Assembly: GCA_017419325.1 (NCBI GenBank)
Contig: JAFOLN010000017.1
Location: 1-10,947 of the forward strand
Length of the DNA: 10,947 bases
Direction: 5' to 3'
Source of the DNA: Clostridia bacterium
GTDB taxonomy: Bacteria; Bacillota; Clostridia; Oscillospirales; RGIG577
Program-made: the position numbers and the translations under genes
Shown: one piece after another, positions 1 through 7,488 of the stretch
Layout: each line of letters begins with the position of its first letter
Position numbering within the stretch: position 1 is the first letter of the stretch
The notes under the pieces: model-generated
What the model saw: only the letters and a program-made list of their open reading frames with translations
Told to the model about the DNA's origin: nothing
Databases searched by the model: none

Positions 1-10
1 AACGGAATTT

Positions 11-50
11 AAAAGCGGTCTCATTCTGCGATGAGGCCGCTTTTTTTCTT
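11..50 (+). terminator. Rho-independent terminator of upstream gene outside the window
   Basis: An 11-bp stem (14-24 pairing with 31-41, one G-T wobble) with a 6-base loop TCTGCG is followed by a run of seven T and then CTT. The T tract lies on the plus strand, so this ends a plus-strand gene lying before the window. It insulates the secreted-protein gene that starts at 86. Confidence 0.85.
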
Positions 51-85
51 ATCTTAAAATGGCTTCAACAAGAAGGGAATGAAAA

Positions 86-2380
86 ATGAAGAAACTTACT
101 TCAATACTTCTCTGCGTTATGCTCGTTCTTACGCTTATGCCCGCGGCTTTTGCGGCGGACGAAACGTATACGCTGACGCTCTATTATGACGACAGCCTCT
201 GCACCGTTACGGTGTTTGACGAAACAACCATGCAAAACGACAGCCCCACTGTGCTTAAAAAAGGCAGCGGCAGCGTGGATATTCCCGCAGATACCGCGCT
301 CGCGCTCCAGATAAGCAATATCAAAAAGGGCTATCGGATACAGGAGGTCAGAGTCAATACTTATTTCGACAGAACGTATGACTTTGTGCGGCAAAGCAAA
401 AAATCGGGGGCAATGTATTTAGGCACGGTATCAAGTGATTTTTATGTACAGATCGAGCTTGAGCCGATACCGGAGGAGCTTCCCGTACTTGAAGGCGCGG
501 GAATATACTTTGATGAAAACATGGTCTATCCGGCGGCACAGAACATTGGCTATGAAGATGAACCGAATCTTGCGCTCCTGGGCGAAGGCATATACAGCGA
601 CGGAGAGCAGCACCCCGCGTATTATGCGGACGGACATTGGCAGTACAGCGTGGACGGCGAGACATGGTACGACAATGATTTGACGGGCCCATATGTCTTT
701 TTAATACCGGACGCACCGATTGAGATAGACCCTGAGACCGACGCATATGATCTTCGCTATGTAATGAGTCCGAATGAAGACTACTGCACGGGAGAAACGG
801 TATATTCTGACGTTATACATATAAACTCCGGGACATCCCACATAGAATATGACGAAAACGGTCTTCCCATGCTTGATGAACCCTTTGGTCTTAAGTGGGG
901 AGAAATGTGGGGCGGAGAGCCGTTCCCCGGATACGTGTCCCATCTTATTCCAAGAAGGAATCAGGGCGTTTACAGGATAGCCGTTTACAGGGAGATTGAG
1001 GGTGAAGAGCCCGAGGAAATAGACTGGAGCGATTTTTCCGGGGCAAACGACCACATTTACGACGTATTTGTACCCGATTTTGAAGAGAGCGGAGATTATT
1101 ATTTTACCGCCGTGACGGTGGGAGACTATACCGAATATGCCGACAGCAGAGCGGCAGTTTCCGAAACGTGGCACTTTGACGCGCCCGAGGAGCGCCTTGA
1201 TGCGCCTTATGGCCTTTTCTGGAGCTATGAAGACGGTGAATACACAATGAACTGGGATTACGACGAGACCGAGCTCGCAGGCGGCACCGATACGGTCATC
1301 CTTTTTGCGCCGGATCTTGATACGGAGCCGATATTTGCGGGAGAAGTGGGCACCGCGGGCAAGCTTACCTTTAAGGACACAAATTCCGATTTGCCCGACT
1401 TTTATATAGAGGAAAACGGCGCGGGTTATTACTACTTCAAGGTGCGCCTTTTCAGCTCGGATATAACGACGGCGCTCTGCAGCGATTTTTCGGAAATGAG
1501 CGAGCCTATGTTTATTTCCGATGTGTCGATGGAGCTTAATACCATTATGGACGCTCTTTCAGAGGAAAGCACCCCGGAGGAAATAGAGGACGCGATAGCG
1601 CAGGTGCGCGAAATCAACACGGATGAGCTTGCCGCATGTATGGCTGCCGATAAATACGACGAGCAGGCCGCAGGCAATATCGGATGGCTTGAACAGATGA
1701 GCGGCAAAGTGCCTGATATTGTGGTCACGGACGCCATGAGTGAAACGATATCCGAAGGCGCTGTGGACATTATCGGCGCGGGTCTTAACGCCGACGCGGG
1801 GCAGAAGCTTGTGTTTAAAATAGACGAAGCGCAAAGCACACATGTGCTTCCACTTATGTATAAGAACACCGTATCCTTCTCAATGGACGTCGTTGACGCC
1901 GAGACGAATGAGAGCGTTCTGGGGGACAGAGACGAACTTTCGGTACCGGTGAAGGTGACGCTTCCCGTGCCTGAGGGGATAAATATTGACTTCCTTGATA
2001 TACTTCATCACCGCGCGGACGGAACGACCGAGCACATACAGCCCTACCGCGACAGGGAAAACGGCACGGTAACCTTCGTGCTTACGCATTTTTCCGACTT
2101 CGCATTTGCCGAGCGCGCGCCTGCTTCCATGGACGTAACACTTGACGGTGCGACGCTTTCGTATGACATAACTCTGCCGGAAGGCGAAAATGCCGACTTT
2201 ATAGTGGCGCTCTACGATGAAAACGGCGCAATGACGGAAAGCCGTGTTGTAAAGATAACTTCGAGCGTATCGGACAGCATGACACTTGCCGAAGCGAATG
2301 AATATAAGGCGTTCCTTCTTCTTGACGGCGTGCCTCTTGCCGAAGCATGGAGCAGCGCGCCGGGGATGATTCTGAGATAG
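86..2380 (+). CDS. Secreted modular surface protein with two fibronectin-III-like modules
   Basis: A 764-residue protein of unknown function. The start ATG has AGAAGGGA at 71-78. Residues 1-23 are a typical signal peptide: MKK, a hydrophobic core and an AFA cleavage site before ADE, so it is exported by Sec. I see no LPXTG motif, lipobox cysteine or C-terminal membrane helix. Residues 263-370 and 371-478 look like two copies of one beta-sandwich module: both begin LDxPxGLxW and both contain a GxYYF strand, which suggests FN3-like repeats. A helical, acidic stretch follows (about 482-545). Residues about 550-676 end in a segment (ILHHRADGTTEHI, then FVLTHFSDFAFAE) of a kind I associate with clostridial surface proteins. 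The tail is another beta-rich segment. It is very acidic overall. It stands alone between two terminators. Export is well supported; a role in binding a polymer or surface is inference. Confidence 0.85.
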   Translation: MKKLTSILLCVMLVLTLMPAAFAADETYTLTLYYDDSLCTVTVFDETTMQNDSPTVLKKGSGSVDIPADTALALQISNIKKGYRIQEVRVNTYFDRTYDFVRQSKKSGAMYLGTVSSDFYVQIELEPIPEELPVLEGAGIYFDENMVYPAAQNIGYEDEPNLALLGEGIYSDGEQHPAYYADGHWQYSVDGETWYDNDLTGPYVFLIPDAPIEIDPETDAYDLRYVMSPNEDYCTGETVYSDVIHINSGTSHIEYDENGLPMLDEPFGLKWGEMWGGEPFPGYVSHLIPRRNQGVYRIAVYREIEGEEPEEIDWSDFSGANDHIYDVFVPDFEESGDYYFTAVTVGDYTEYADSRAAVSETWHFDAPEERLDAPYGLFWSYEDGEYTMNWDYDETELAGGTDTVILFAPDLDTEPIFAGEVGTAGKLTFKDTNSDLPDFYIEENGAGYYYFKVRLFSSDITTALCSDFSEMSEPMFISDVSMELNTIMDALSEESTPEEIEDAIAQVREINTDELAACMAADKYDEQAAGNIGWLEQMSGKVPDIVVTDAMSETISEGAVDIIGAGLNADAGQKLVFKIDEAQSTHVLPLMYKNTVSFSMDVVDAETNESVLGDRDELSVPVKVTLPVPEGINIDFLDILHHRADGTTEHIQPYRDRENGTVTFVLTHFSDFAFAERAPASMDVTLDGATLSYDITLPEGENADFIVALYDENGAMTESRVVKITSSVSDSMTLAEANEYKAFLLLDGVPLAEAWSSAPGMILR

Positions 2381-2415
2381 AGCGCGAAAAAGCCTTTTTG
2401 ATATCCATATAACGA

Positions 2416-2450
2416 AAAACAGCGTATGAGCCGCGCTCATACGCTGTTTT
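2416..2450. terminator. Bidirectional terminator between convergent genes
   Basis: A perfect 15-bp stem (AAAACAGCGTATGAG at 2416-2430 pairing with 2436-2450) with loop CCGCG. The outer A/T pairs give a U run in either direction, so it can end both the secreted-protein gene (plus, stop 2380) and the MBL gene (minus, stop 2461). Confidence 0.9.
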
Positions 2451-2460
2451 ATGTTTCTTT

Positions 2461-3366
2461 TTACGCCTTGGCCTCTTCGGGTCTGAAATCGCGGATGACG
2501 GTCTTTACCGTATTCGTCATATTGAGCGTGAAGGCCTCCTCGGTCTGGTTGTTCTTAAGAAGAATAGGCGACATCTCTTTGACGATCGCGTTAGTTATGG
2601 CGTCGTTGTCCATGCCTTCGTCGTGGAGTCTTAATATTTTGTCCTTCTGCTCACGCGCGACCCTTACCGCCGTATCATAAAAACCGGGCATTTCTTTTAT
2701 GTCCATTATCTCGGTGGAGTGGGGAACGACAAAATAGCGCGCGTTGAGCTTTCGGAACTTTTCGATGGTATCGATAGCGTTGCTGTAGCTCGTTACATAA
2801 GAGGGGAAGTGGTCGCCGCTCTTTAAAAGAACGCCCACGGATTCGCTCATGAAGTTAACGTCGAGCTCCTCAAGATAGAACGCTACGGAGCAGCGCGTGT
2901 GTCCCGTCGCGTCAAGCACGCGCACGGTGATATCTCCAAGCGATACCGTGTCGCCCTCCTTTAAGGAGATATCGCATACAAGAAGGTCATTGTCGTATTC
3001 CACCGGAGGGAATTTTCCCTCGGGGTCGAAAAGCTGCTGCGCGCCCTCGGAGAGCTTTCTTATAAGCTTTCTTGCATTGGGGCGGGCGAGAATGTCCGCT
3101 GCGTGGGTGCCGCCGGCCACTTTTGCGTTCGGCCAGTGCGCCTTAAGGTTCGCAACCGCGCCGACATGGTCAAAATGGGAATGGGTGATGAATATGTAAT
3201 CGAGTGTGCGTCCGTTTAACTCTTTTTCAATGTTATCGATGAGCACGGATGCGCAATACGCGGCTCCCGTGTCGATAACGGCCGTTTTTTCACTGCCCAG
3301 TATAAGAAAAGATTCGCCGCCCTTTCCTCCGGTAACTCTCTTTATTACCTTGTCTAAATCCTTCAT
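2461..3366 (-). CDS. MBL-fold metallo-hydrolase
   Basis: A 301-residue cytosolic protein of the metallo-beta-lactamase superfamily. The signature THSHFDH is at residues 61-67 (metal ligands H62, H64, D66, H67), preceded by the strand AVIDTG. GHTRCS at 155-160 supplies H156, and VVPHS supplies a late ligand at H216. Where many members have an SGD aspartate, this one has SES (E175), so the bridging ligand may be glutamate or the site may bind metal differently. The last 80 residues are helical and likely form a family-specific cap. The ribosome binding site is AGGGAGGA, a few bases before the ATG. It follows the DUF4364 gene by 25 bp on the same strand, so the two are probably co-transcribed. 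Substrate is unknown: superfamily members include thioesterases, lactonases and nucleases, and nothing here picks one. There is no signal peptide. Confidence 0.9.
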   Translation of the reverse strand: MKDLDKVIKRVTGGKGGESFLILGSEKTAVIDTGAAYCASVLIDNIEKELNGRTLDYIFITHSHFDHVGAVANLKAHWPNAKVAGGTHAADILARPNARKLIRKLSEGAQQLFDPEGKFPPVEYDNDLLVCDISLKEGDTVSLGDITVRVLDATGHTRCSVAFYLEELDVNFMSESVGVLLKSGDHFPSYVTSYSNAIDTIEKFRKLNARYFVVPHSTEIMDIKEMPGFYDTAVRVAREQKDKILRLHDEGMDNDAITNAIVKEMSPILLKNNQTEEAFTLNMTNTVKTVIRDFRPEEAKA

Positions 3367-3391
3367 TTTGTCCTCCCTGTATTTATATTAT

Positions 3392-3919
3392 TTAATTTGA
3401 TACAAGCTTCAAAAATTCCTTAAAGACGCCGATGGGGTCTTTCTTGAAATTCGTGGTTATTATATCGCTCTGCATCCTGTTGGGGAGCCAGAGCTTAAGG
3501 TCAAAGAGCGTATCCGATTCCCCGATTATTTTTAATACGGCGGTATACGAGCCGGCCTCGTCGTCATTCGGGTAGTATTCTCCGACTATATGCTCCGCTT
3601 CTCTCATACGCGCAAGCACCACGGTGGACTCCTTAATAGCGCGTTCGCGTATTGAAAAAGGAATGTTTTTCGTAAGAAGGCTTATAGCCTCTTCGCCGTC
3701 GGCGTCAATACTGTATACGTCCCTGTCGGGGACCTTGTAAATATGACCCGACTTTAAAAGCTGGGCAAACGCCTCGCTGTACGCGAAATGGTCGATAAGC
3801 TCATCCGTCTTTACGATATCGTCAAGCGCGGTCTTCGGAAGCGCAGTGCCGCAGTATTTGAAAATGTAAAGTATAAGAAGCTTTGCTTCAGTAATGTCCG
3901 TGATAACGCCGAATGGCAT
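3392..3919 (-). CDS. DUF4364 family protein, possible winged-helix regulator
   Basis: A 175-residue protein that resembles DUF4364, a Bacillota family of unknown function. The N-terminal part (ITEAKLLILYIFKYCGTALP) looks like the first helices of a winged-helix fold; LLKSGHIYKVPDRDVYSID at about 58-76 looks like the wing, with the following DGEEAI typical of a PadR/MarR-like layout. The C-terminal half is beta-rich and resembles a ligand or partner domain. The frame is open further upstream, to 4045, but the start at 3919 is chosen because AGGAGGTG sits directly before it and because the promoter at 3974-4002 lies inside the longer reading. It is probably the first gene of a two-gene operon with the MBL hydrolase. 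DNA binding is inferred from the fold guess, not shown. Confidence 0.82.
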   Translation of the reverse strand: MPFGVITDITEAKLLILYIFKYCGTALPKTALDDIVKTDELIDHFAYSEAFAQLLKSGHIYKVPDRDVYSIDADGEEAISLLTKNIPFSIRERAIKESTVVLARMREAEHIVGEYYPNDDEAGSYTAVLKIIGESDTLFDLKLWLPNRMQSDIITTNFKKDPIGVFKEFLKLVSN

Positions 3920-3923
3920 AGCG

Positions 3924-3931
3924 CACCTCCT
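3924..3931 (-). promoter_or_regulatory. Ribosome binding site fixing the DUF4364 start
   Basis: On the minus strand AGGAGGTG, a near-perfect anti-16S match, lies 4 bases before the ATG at 3919 (6 bases counted from GGAGG). It rules out the longer N-terminal reading that starts at 4045. Confidence 0.85.
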
Positions 3932-3973
3932 GAAAAATGAGTCGTCAAAAGCCGAAAGCTGTTTAACAAAAAT

Positions 3974-4002
3974 ATTATAGCACACGGCTGAAGGAATATC
4001 AA
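3974..4002 (-). promoter_or_regulatory. Sigma-A-type promoter for DUF4364-MBL operon
   Basis: Read on the minus strand: -35 TTGATA (3997-4002), a 17-bp spacer, and -10 TATAAT (3974-3979) preceded by TGC, an extended -10. Five of six and six of six matches to consensus. The start of transcription would be near 3967, giving a leader of roughly 45 bases. Confidence 0.8.
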
Positions 4003-4070
4003 TCAGTTTTGCTGCGGGTAGGAAAGAATTCCATACAAAACGCAAATAAAGGGAAAATATCGAATATATC

Positions 4071-4099
4071 TGTTCAATTTGTGGATTTTATGATAAAAT
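4071..4099 (+). promoter_or_regulatory. Possible promoter for the c-di-GMP gene leader
   Basis: Extended -10 TGATAAAAT (hexamer TAAAAT at 4094-4099) with a weak -35 TGTTCA (4071-4076) at 17 bp. The 14-mer TATGATAAAATATA here (4089-4102) recurs exactly in the valS promoter at 10769-10782, which supports promoter function. It would put the transcript start near 4106, with a leader of about 220 bases before the main start. Confidence 0.45.
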
Positions 4100-4121
4100 A
4101 TATATTCAAATGAGGGAAAAT

Positions 4122-4169
4122 ATGAAAAACAGACAGGGTTTCTATGAAATATTCGGCAACGCGCAGTAA
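4122..4169 (+). CDS. Possible 15-residue leader peptide
   Basis: A short ORF, MKNRQGFYEIFGNAQ, with GAGGG 8 bases before its ATG; an in-frame ATG at 4110 would extend it by four residues. It begins about 15 bases after the inferred transcript start and ends just before the GC-rich inverted repeat, a layout seen for leader peptides. Such short ORFs arise by chance and I do not recognise the peptide, so confidence is low. Confidence 0.25.
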   Translation: MKNRQGFYEIFGNAQ

Positions 4170-4170
4170 A

Positions 4171-4210
4171 ACCGGCGAAAAAGGCTGCGGCGCCGTAAAA
4201 TAACGCCGGG
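4171..4210 (+). other. GC-rich inverted repeat in the leader of the c-di-GMP gene
   Basis: CCGGCG (4172-4177) can pair with CGCCGG (4204-4209), enclosing a self-complementary octamer CGGCGCCG (4188-4195). It lies in otherwise AT-rich DNA, between two short ORFs. No T run follows at once, so it is not a plain terminator. The rest of 4003-4325 holds the short ORFs and ribosome binding sites listed separately. It could be a structured leader or a protein-binding site; I could not match it to a known riboswitch. Confidence 0.4.
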
Positions 4211-4258
4211 TCTTAACGCTTTATTAAAAGTACAGACAAATAAATCGGAGGTGTTTTT

Positions 4259-4333
4259 ATGAAGGAAATATCGTTTTCCGCTTCGGTGATCCGTCTGTTC
4301 CGATTAAACGGGGGGAGTGATGCTTATGCTTAA
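4259..4333 (+). CDS. Upstream short ORF (24 residues) overlapping the c-di-GMP gene start
   Basis: The ATG at 4259 has an excellent ribosome binding site, GGAGGTG (4247-4253), 5 bases away, better than that of the large gene. It encodes 24 residues beginning MKEISFSASVIRLFRLN and stops with TAA at 4331-4333, eight bases overlapping the downstream gene that starts at 4326 in another frame. This geometry suits translational coupling: ribosomes ending here could reinitiate at 4326. I recognise no family, and the response-regulator domain downstream is complete without it, so it is not a lost N-terminus. Confidence 0.45.
   Translation: MKEISFSASVIRLFRLNGGSDAYA
4310..4317 (+). promoter_or_regulatory. 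Ribosome binding site deciding the start of the c-di-GMP gene
   Basis: GGGGGGAG lies 8 bases before ATG 4326, a good distance, but only 2 before ATG 4320 and overlaps GTG 4317. The start at 4326 is therefore preferred. The site lies inside the upstream short ORF, so ribosomes translating that ORF would cover it. Confidence 0.6.
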
Positions 4334-7300
4334 AAGCCATGAAAGATTTCACTCCGAAAACGGCAAAAGGCTTATCCTTATCGTTGACGACGAGCTTATA
4401 AACCGTGAGCTTCTCGGTATGACGCTTGAGTCGGAATATGAGTTAATATATGCCGAGGACGGCGAGCAGGCAATGAAGCTCTGCCGTGAAAACAGGAACA
4501 TGCTTTCTCTGGTGCTTCTTGACCTTATGATGCCTGTCATGTCCGGCTCGGAGGTTCTAAAGAAAATCAAGGACGACCCGGAGCTTAAGAACATCCCGGT
4601 CATCGTTGCGACCTCGGATAAGGAGGCGGAGGTGGAGAGCCTCATCATGGGAGCGGTTGACTTTATACCGAAGCCGTATCCGCCCGCCGACGTTATAATC
4701 GCCAGGGTACACCGCACCATAGAGCTTTACGAGGACAGAGACATCATAAGCTATACGGAGCGCGACCCCCTTACCGGGCTTTACAACCGCGAATATTTTT
4801 ACCGTTACGCGGAGCAGTTCGACAGGCATCACGCCCACACCGATATGGACGCCATCGTTATAGACATAAATCATTTTCACATGATTAACGAACGCTTCGG
4901 CACCGCCTACGGCGACGATATACTGAGGCGCATAAGCGAAAGGATCCGCGAAATGGTTGGCGATGACGGTGGCATTGTATGCAGAAGAGAGGCCGATACA
5001 TTCCTTGTATACTGCCCCCACGGAATGGATTATGAGGCGATACTTGAGAGCGCGTCCGTAGGCCTTTCGGGAGACGACAGCGTAAACAACCGCGTCCGTC
5101 TGAGAATGGGCGTATACCCGTATGTCGACAAGTCGCTTGAGGTGGAGCGGCGCTTCGACCGCGCCAAGATGGCAGCGGACATGGTGCGCGGCAACTTCAT
5201 GAAGACCATAGGCACCTACGATAATACGCTCCACAAAAAGGAGCTTTACGACGAACAGCTCATAGAAGGCTTCAGACGCGCCATAGACGAAGAGCAGTTC
5301 AAGGTGTATTTGCAGCCGAAGTTCAATGTGCAGTCGGACGAGCCCGTACTCTCGGGATGTGAGGCGCTTGTGAGGTGGCAGCACCCCGAGCTGGGGCTAA
5401 TAAGCCCCGGCGTGTTCATACCGCTTTTCGAGAACAACGGGCTTATACAGGAGCTGGATATGTACGTGTGGCGCGAGTCCGCAAAATGCATCGCAAGGTG
5501 GAAGGCGGAGCACGGGTTCTCGGTGCCCATATCGGTAAACGTGTCGCGTATAGACATGTACGACCCGGGTCTTGTGCCGACCATACAGAAGATACTTAGG
5601 GACCAGGATATATCCTATGATGACCTGCACATCGAGATAACCGAATCGGCATATACGCAGGAGTCTGATCAGATAATTGAGACGGCGCAGAGACTGAGAA
5701 AGCTTGGTTTAAATATAGAGATGGACGACTTCGGCACCGGCTATTCGTCCCTCAATATGCTCTCAAGCCTGCCCATAGACGCGCTGAAGCTTGATATGCA
5801 GTTCATAAGAAGCGCCTTTTCCGAATCGGGCGATACGCGCATGATAGAGGTCATTATAGACATCGCCGATTACTTAAAAGTGCCCGTTATTGCGGAGGGC
5901 GTTGAAACGCTTGACCAGCTCCATTCGCTTAAGGCCCTGGGATGCGATATAGTACAGGGCTATTACTTCTCAAAGCCCGTACCGTCGGAGGAATTTGACG
6001 CCTTCATAATCGATGCAAAAAAGCAGGCGGAGGCGGCGAAGGACGGTGGTCAGAAGAGCGCTTCCGTAAAGAAAACGTCAACGGGCAGTGAAAAAGCGGA
6101 AGAAGGCGAGGACGCGGGCGCATCTTCGGAGAATACGAAGGGAAAAACGCGCCACGGCCTGCAGCTTCGCACAACAAGCTACTTTTTCGTTATAATCGCG
6201 CTCATTGCCGCGGCGGCTCTCTTTATTTCCGACATATCCGTAACGCAGGGATATCAGCGTATGGAGAGAGCAAGCAACCGTTACGTCATGGCGCAGCTTG
6301 CCGCTTCAAACATGGAGGCGGGCTCCGATTATCTTACCGAAAGAGTACGCTGCTTTGTAGTAACGGGTGAGATAGAATACTTAAACGATTTCTTTGAGGA
6401 AATCGAAATAACGAAGAGACGCGATCTTGCGCTTTTAGATCTTGAGACGCTTCTTGAGGGCAACGACAGCGGAGCGTATGCAAATCTTGCGCTGGCACTC
6501 AATCTGTCAAACGAGCTTGTGGACAGGGAATACCACGCCATGAGGCTTGTGGTGGAGGCGGGCGATTACGATCCGGGCGACGTGCCGGATGCGCTGTTCG
6601 ACATAGGCATTGACGAGGGAGACCTTTCGCTTTCGCCGCAGGAGCAGGTGCAGAAGGCTCAGCGGCTTGTGTTCGACAACACATATATGCATTACAAGGA
6701 CCGCATTCGTGAGAATGTAAACCTCTGTACGCAGGAGCTTATACGCACGTCGAGCCTTGAGCTTGAGCAGGCGTCAAGTCAGATGAAGCTGTATGTGAAT
6801 ATCCAGTCCGCGCTGACCATACTATTTCTTCTTATAGTACTTCTTATAGTTATATTCATAACGCTGCAGGTGCGAAAGCCCCTTACCCGCATGGTGGAGC
6901 TTATGAGAAGGCAGGAGGAGGTGCCTCCCACGGGCGCGGAGGAGCTTCAGTTCGTTACGAGAACGTATAACGCCATACTGAGCGAGAACCGCATGGCGCG
7001 TGAAAAGCTGAGCCACGAGGCGTCTCACGACAGACTGACGGGACTTTTCAACAGAGGCGCATATGAGATGATGCTTGAAAGCGTCGACATGAACCATGTG
7101 GCGCTTATACTTATAGACGTGGACTACTTCAAGTCGGTAAACGACACCTACGGCCACGATGTGGGCGACAAGGTATTAAAGCGCGTGGCGGAGGTGCTTA
7201 AGCAGAGTTTCCGTTCAGTCGATATCATCTGCCGCATAGGCGGCGACGAGTTCGTAGTTATCATGACGCGCGCGGACAGCTCCATGAGAGAGCTGGTGCG

Positions 7301-7484
7301 CTCAAAGATAGCCCGCGCAAACGAGATGCTGCAAAATCCCAAGGACAGCCTGCCGCCTGTGTCGCTGAGCGTAGGCGTGGCCTTCTCCGACAGAAAGAAC
7401 CCGAAGGGCGATATATTCAAGGACGCCGACACGGCGCTCTACCGCGTAAAGGAAGCGGGCCGCCGTGGCTGTGAGATATTCTGA
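4326..7484 (+). CDS. Hybrid c-di-GMP protein: REC-GGDEF(degenerate)-EAL-TM-sensor-TM-HAMP-like-GGDEF
   Basis: A 1052-residue bifunctional c-di-GMP enzyme. Residues 14-135 are a receiver domain (D21, D22, phospho-acceptor D66 in LLDLMMP, K116). Residues about 143-305 are a GGDEF fold, but the signature is EADTF at 222-226, so it should not make c-di-GMP. Residues about 312-562 are an EAL phosphodiesterase with the expected catalytic set: E346-A347-L348, N in SVNVSR, E in IEITES, D467-D468 in DDFGTGYSS, K in LKLD, E in AEGVET, Q in VQGYYF. A charged low-complexity linker leads to membrane helix one (about 619-640), an extracytoplasmic helical sensor (about 641-828), helix two (about 829-850), a HAMP-like segment, and an intact GGDEF (972-976) with an RxxD inhibitory site RSVD (963-966). 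One end should break c-di-GMP and the other make it. It looks like a fusion of a response regulator and a sensor cyclase. It stands alone; a partner kinase is not in the window. Confidence 0.93.
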   Translation: MLKSHERFHSENGKRLILIVDDELINRELLGMTLESEYELIYAEDGEQAMKLCRENRNMLSLVLLDLMMPVMSGSEVLKKIKDDPELKNIPVIVATSDKEAEVESLIMGAVDFIPKPYPPADVIIARVHRTIELYEDRDIISYTERDPLTGLYNREYFYRYAEQFDRHHAHTDMDAIVIDINHFHMINERFGTAYGDDILRRISERIREMVGDDGGIVCRREADTFLVYCPHGMDYEAILESASVGLSGDDSVNNRVRLRMGVYPYVDKSLEVERRFDRAKMAADMVRGNFMKTIGTYDNTLHKKELYDEQLIEGFRRAIDEEQFKVYLQPKFNVQSDEPVLSGCEALVRWQHPELGLISPGVFIPLFENNGLIQELDMYVWRESAKCIARWKAEHGFSVPISVNVSRIDMYDPGLVPTIQKILRDQDISYDDLHIEITESAYTQESDQIIETAQRLRKLGLNIEMDDFGTGYSSLNMLSSLPIDALKLDMQFIRSAFSESGDTRMIEVIIDIADYLKVPVIAEGVETLDQLHSLKALGCDIVQGYYFSKPVPSEEFDAFIIDAKKQAEAAKDGGQKSASVKKTSTGSEKAEEGEDAGASSENTKGKTRHGLQLRTTSYFFVIIALIAAAALFISDISVTQGYQRMERASNRYVMAQLAASNMEAGSDYLTERVRCFVVTGEIEYLNDFFEEIEITKRRDLALLDLETLLEGNDSGAYANLALALNLSNELVDREYHAMRLVVEAGDYDPGDVPDALFDIGIDEGDLSLSPQEQVQKAQRLVFDNTYMHYKDRIRENVNLCTQELIRTSSLELEQASSQMKLYVNIQSALTILFLLIVLLIVIFITLQVRKPLTRMVELMRRQEEVPPTGAEELQFVTRTYNAILSENRMAREKLSHEASHDRLTGLFNRGAYEMMLESVDMNHVALILIDVDYFKSVNDTYGHDVGDKVLKRVAEVLKQSFRSVDIICRIGGDEFVVIMTRADSSMRELVRSKIARANEMLQNPKDSLPPVSLSVGVAFSDRKNPKGDIFKDADTALYRVKEAGRRGCEIF

Positions 7485-7488
7485 TATG

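Noticed and set aside
1880..2440. Minus-strand reading frame of 186 codons opposite the secreted-protein gene
   Set aside because: No ribosome binding site, it crosses the terminator at 2416-2450, and the translation is basic and shadow-like.
3920..4045. 42-residue N-terminal extension of the DUF4364 protein
   Set aside because: It would run across a strong promoter and past a perfect ribosome binding site for the start at 3919.
4150..4225. c-di-GMP class I (GEMM) riboswitch in the leader of the c-di-GMP gene
   Set aside because: Fragments such as AAAACC, GAAA and GGGTCTTAA recall the class, but the conserved GGACGCAAAGCC-type core is absent and the spacing of the helices does not fit.
4557..5384. 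Long minus-strand reading frame (275 codons) opposite the c-di-GMP gene
   Set aside because: It lies within conserved REC and GGDEF coding sequence on the other strand and its translation resembles no protein; a shadow frame.
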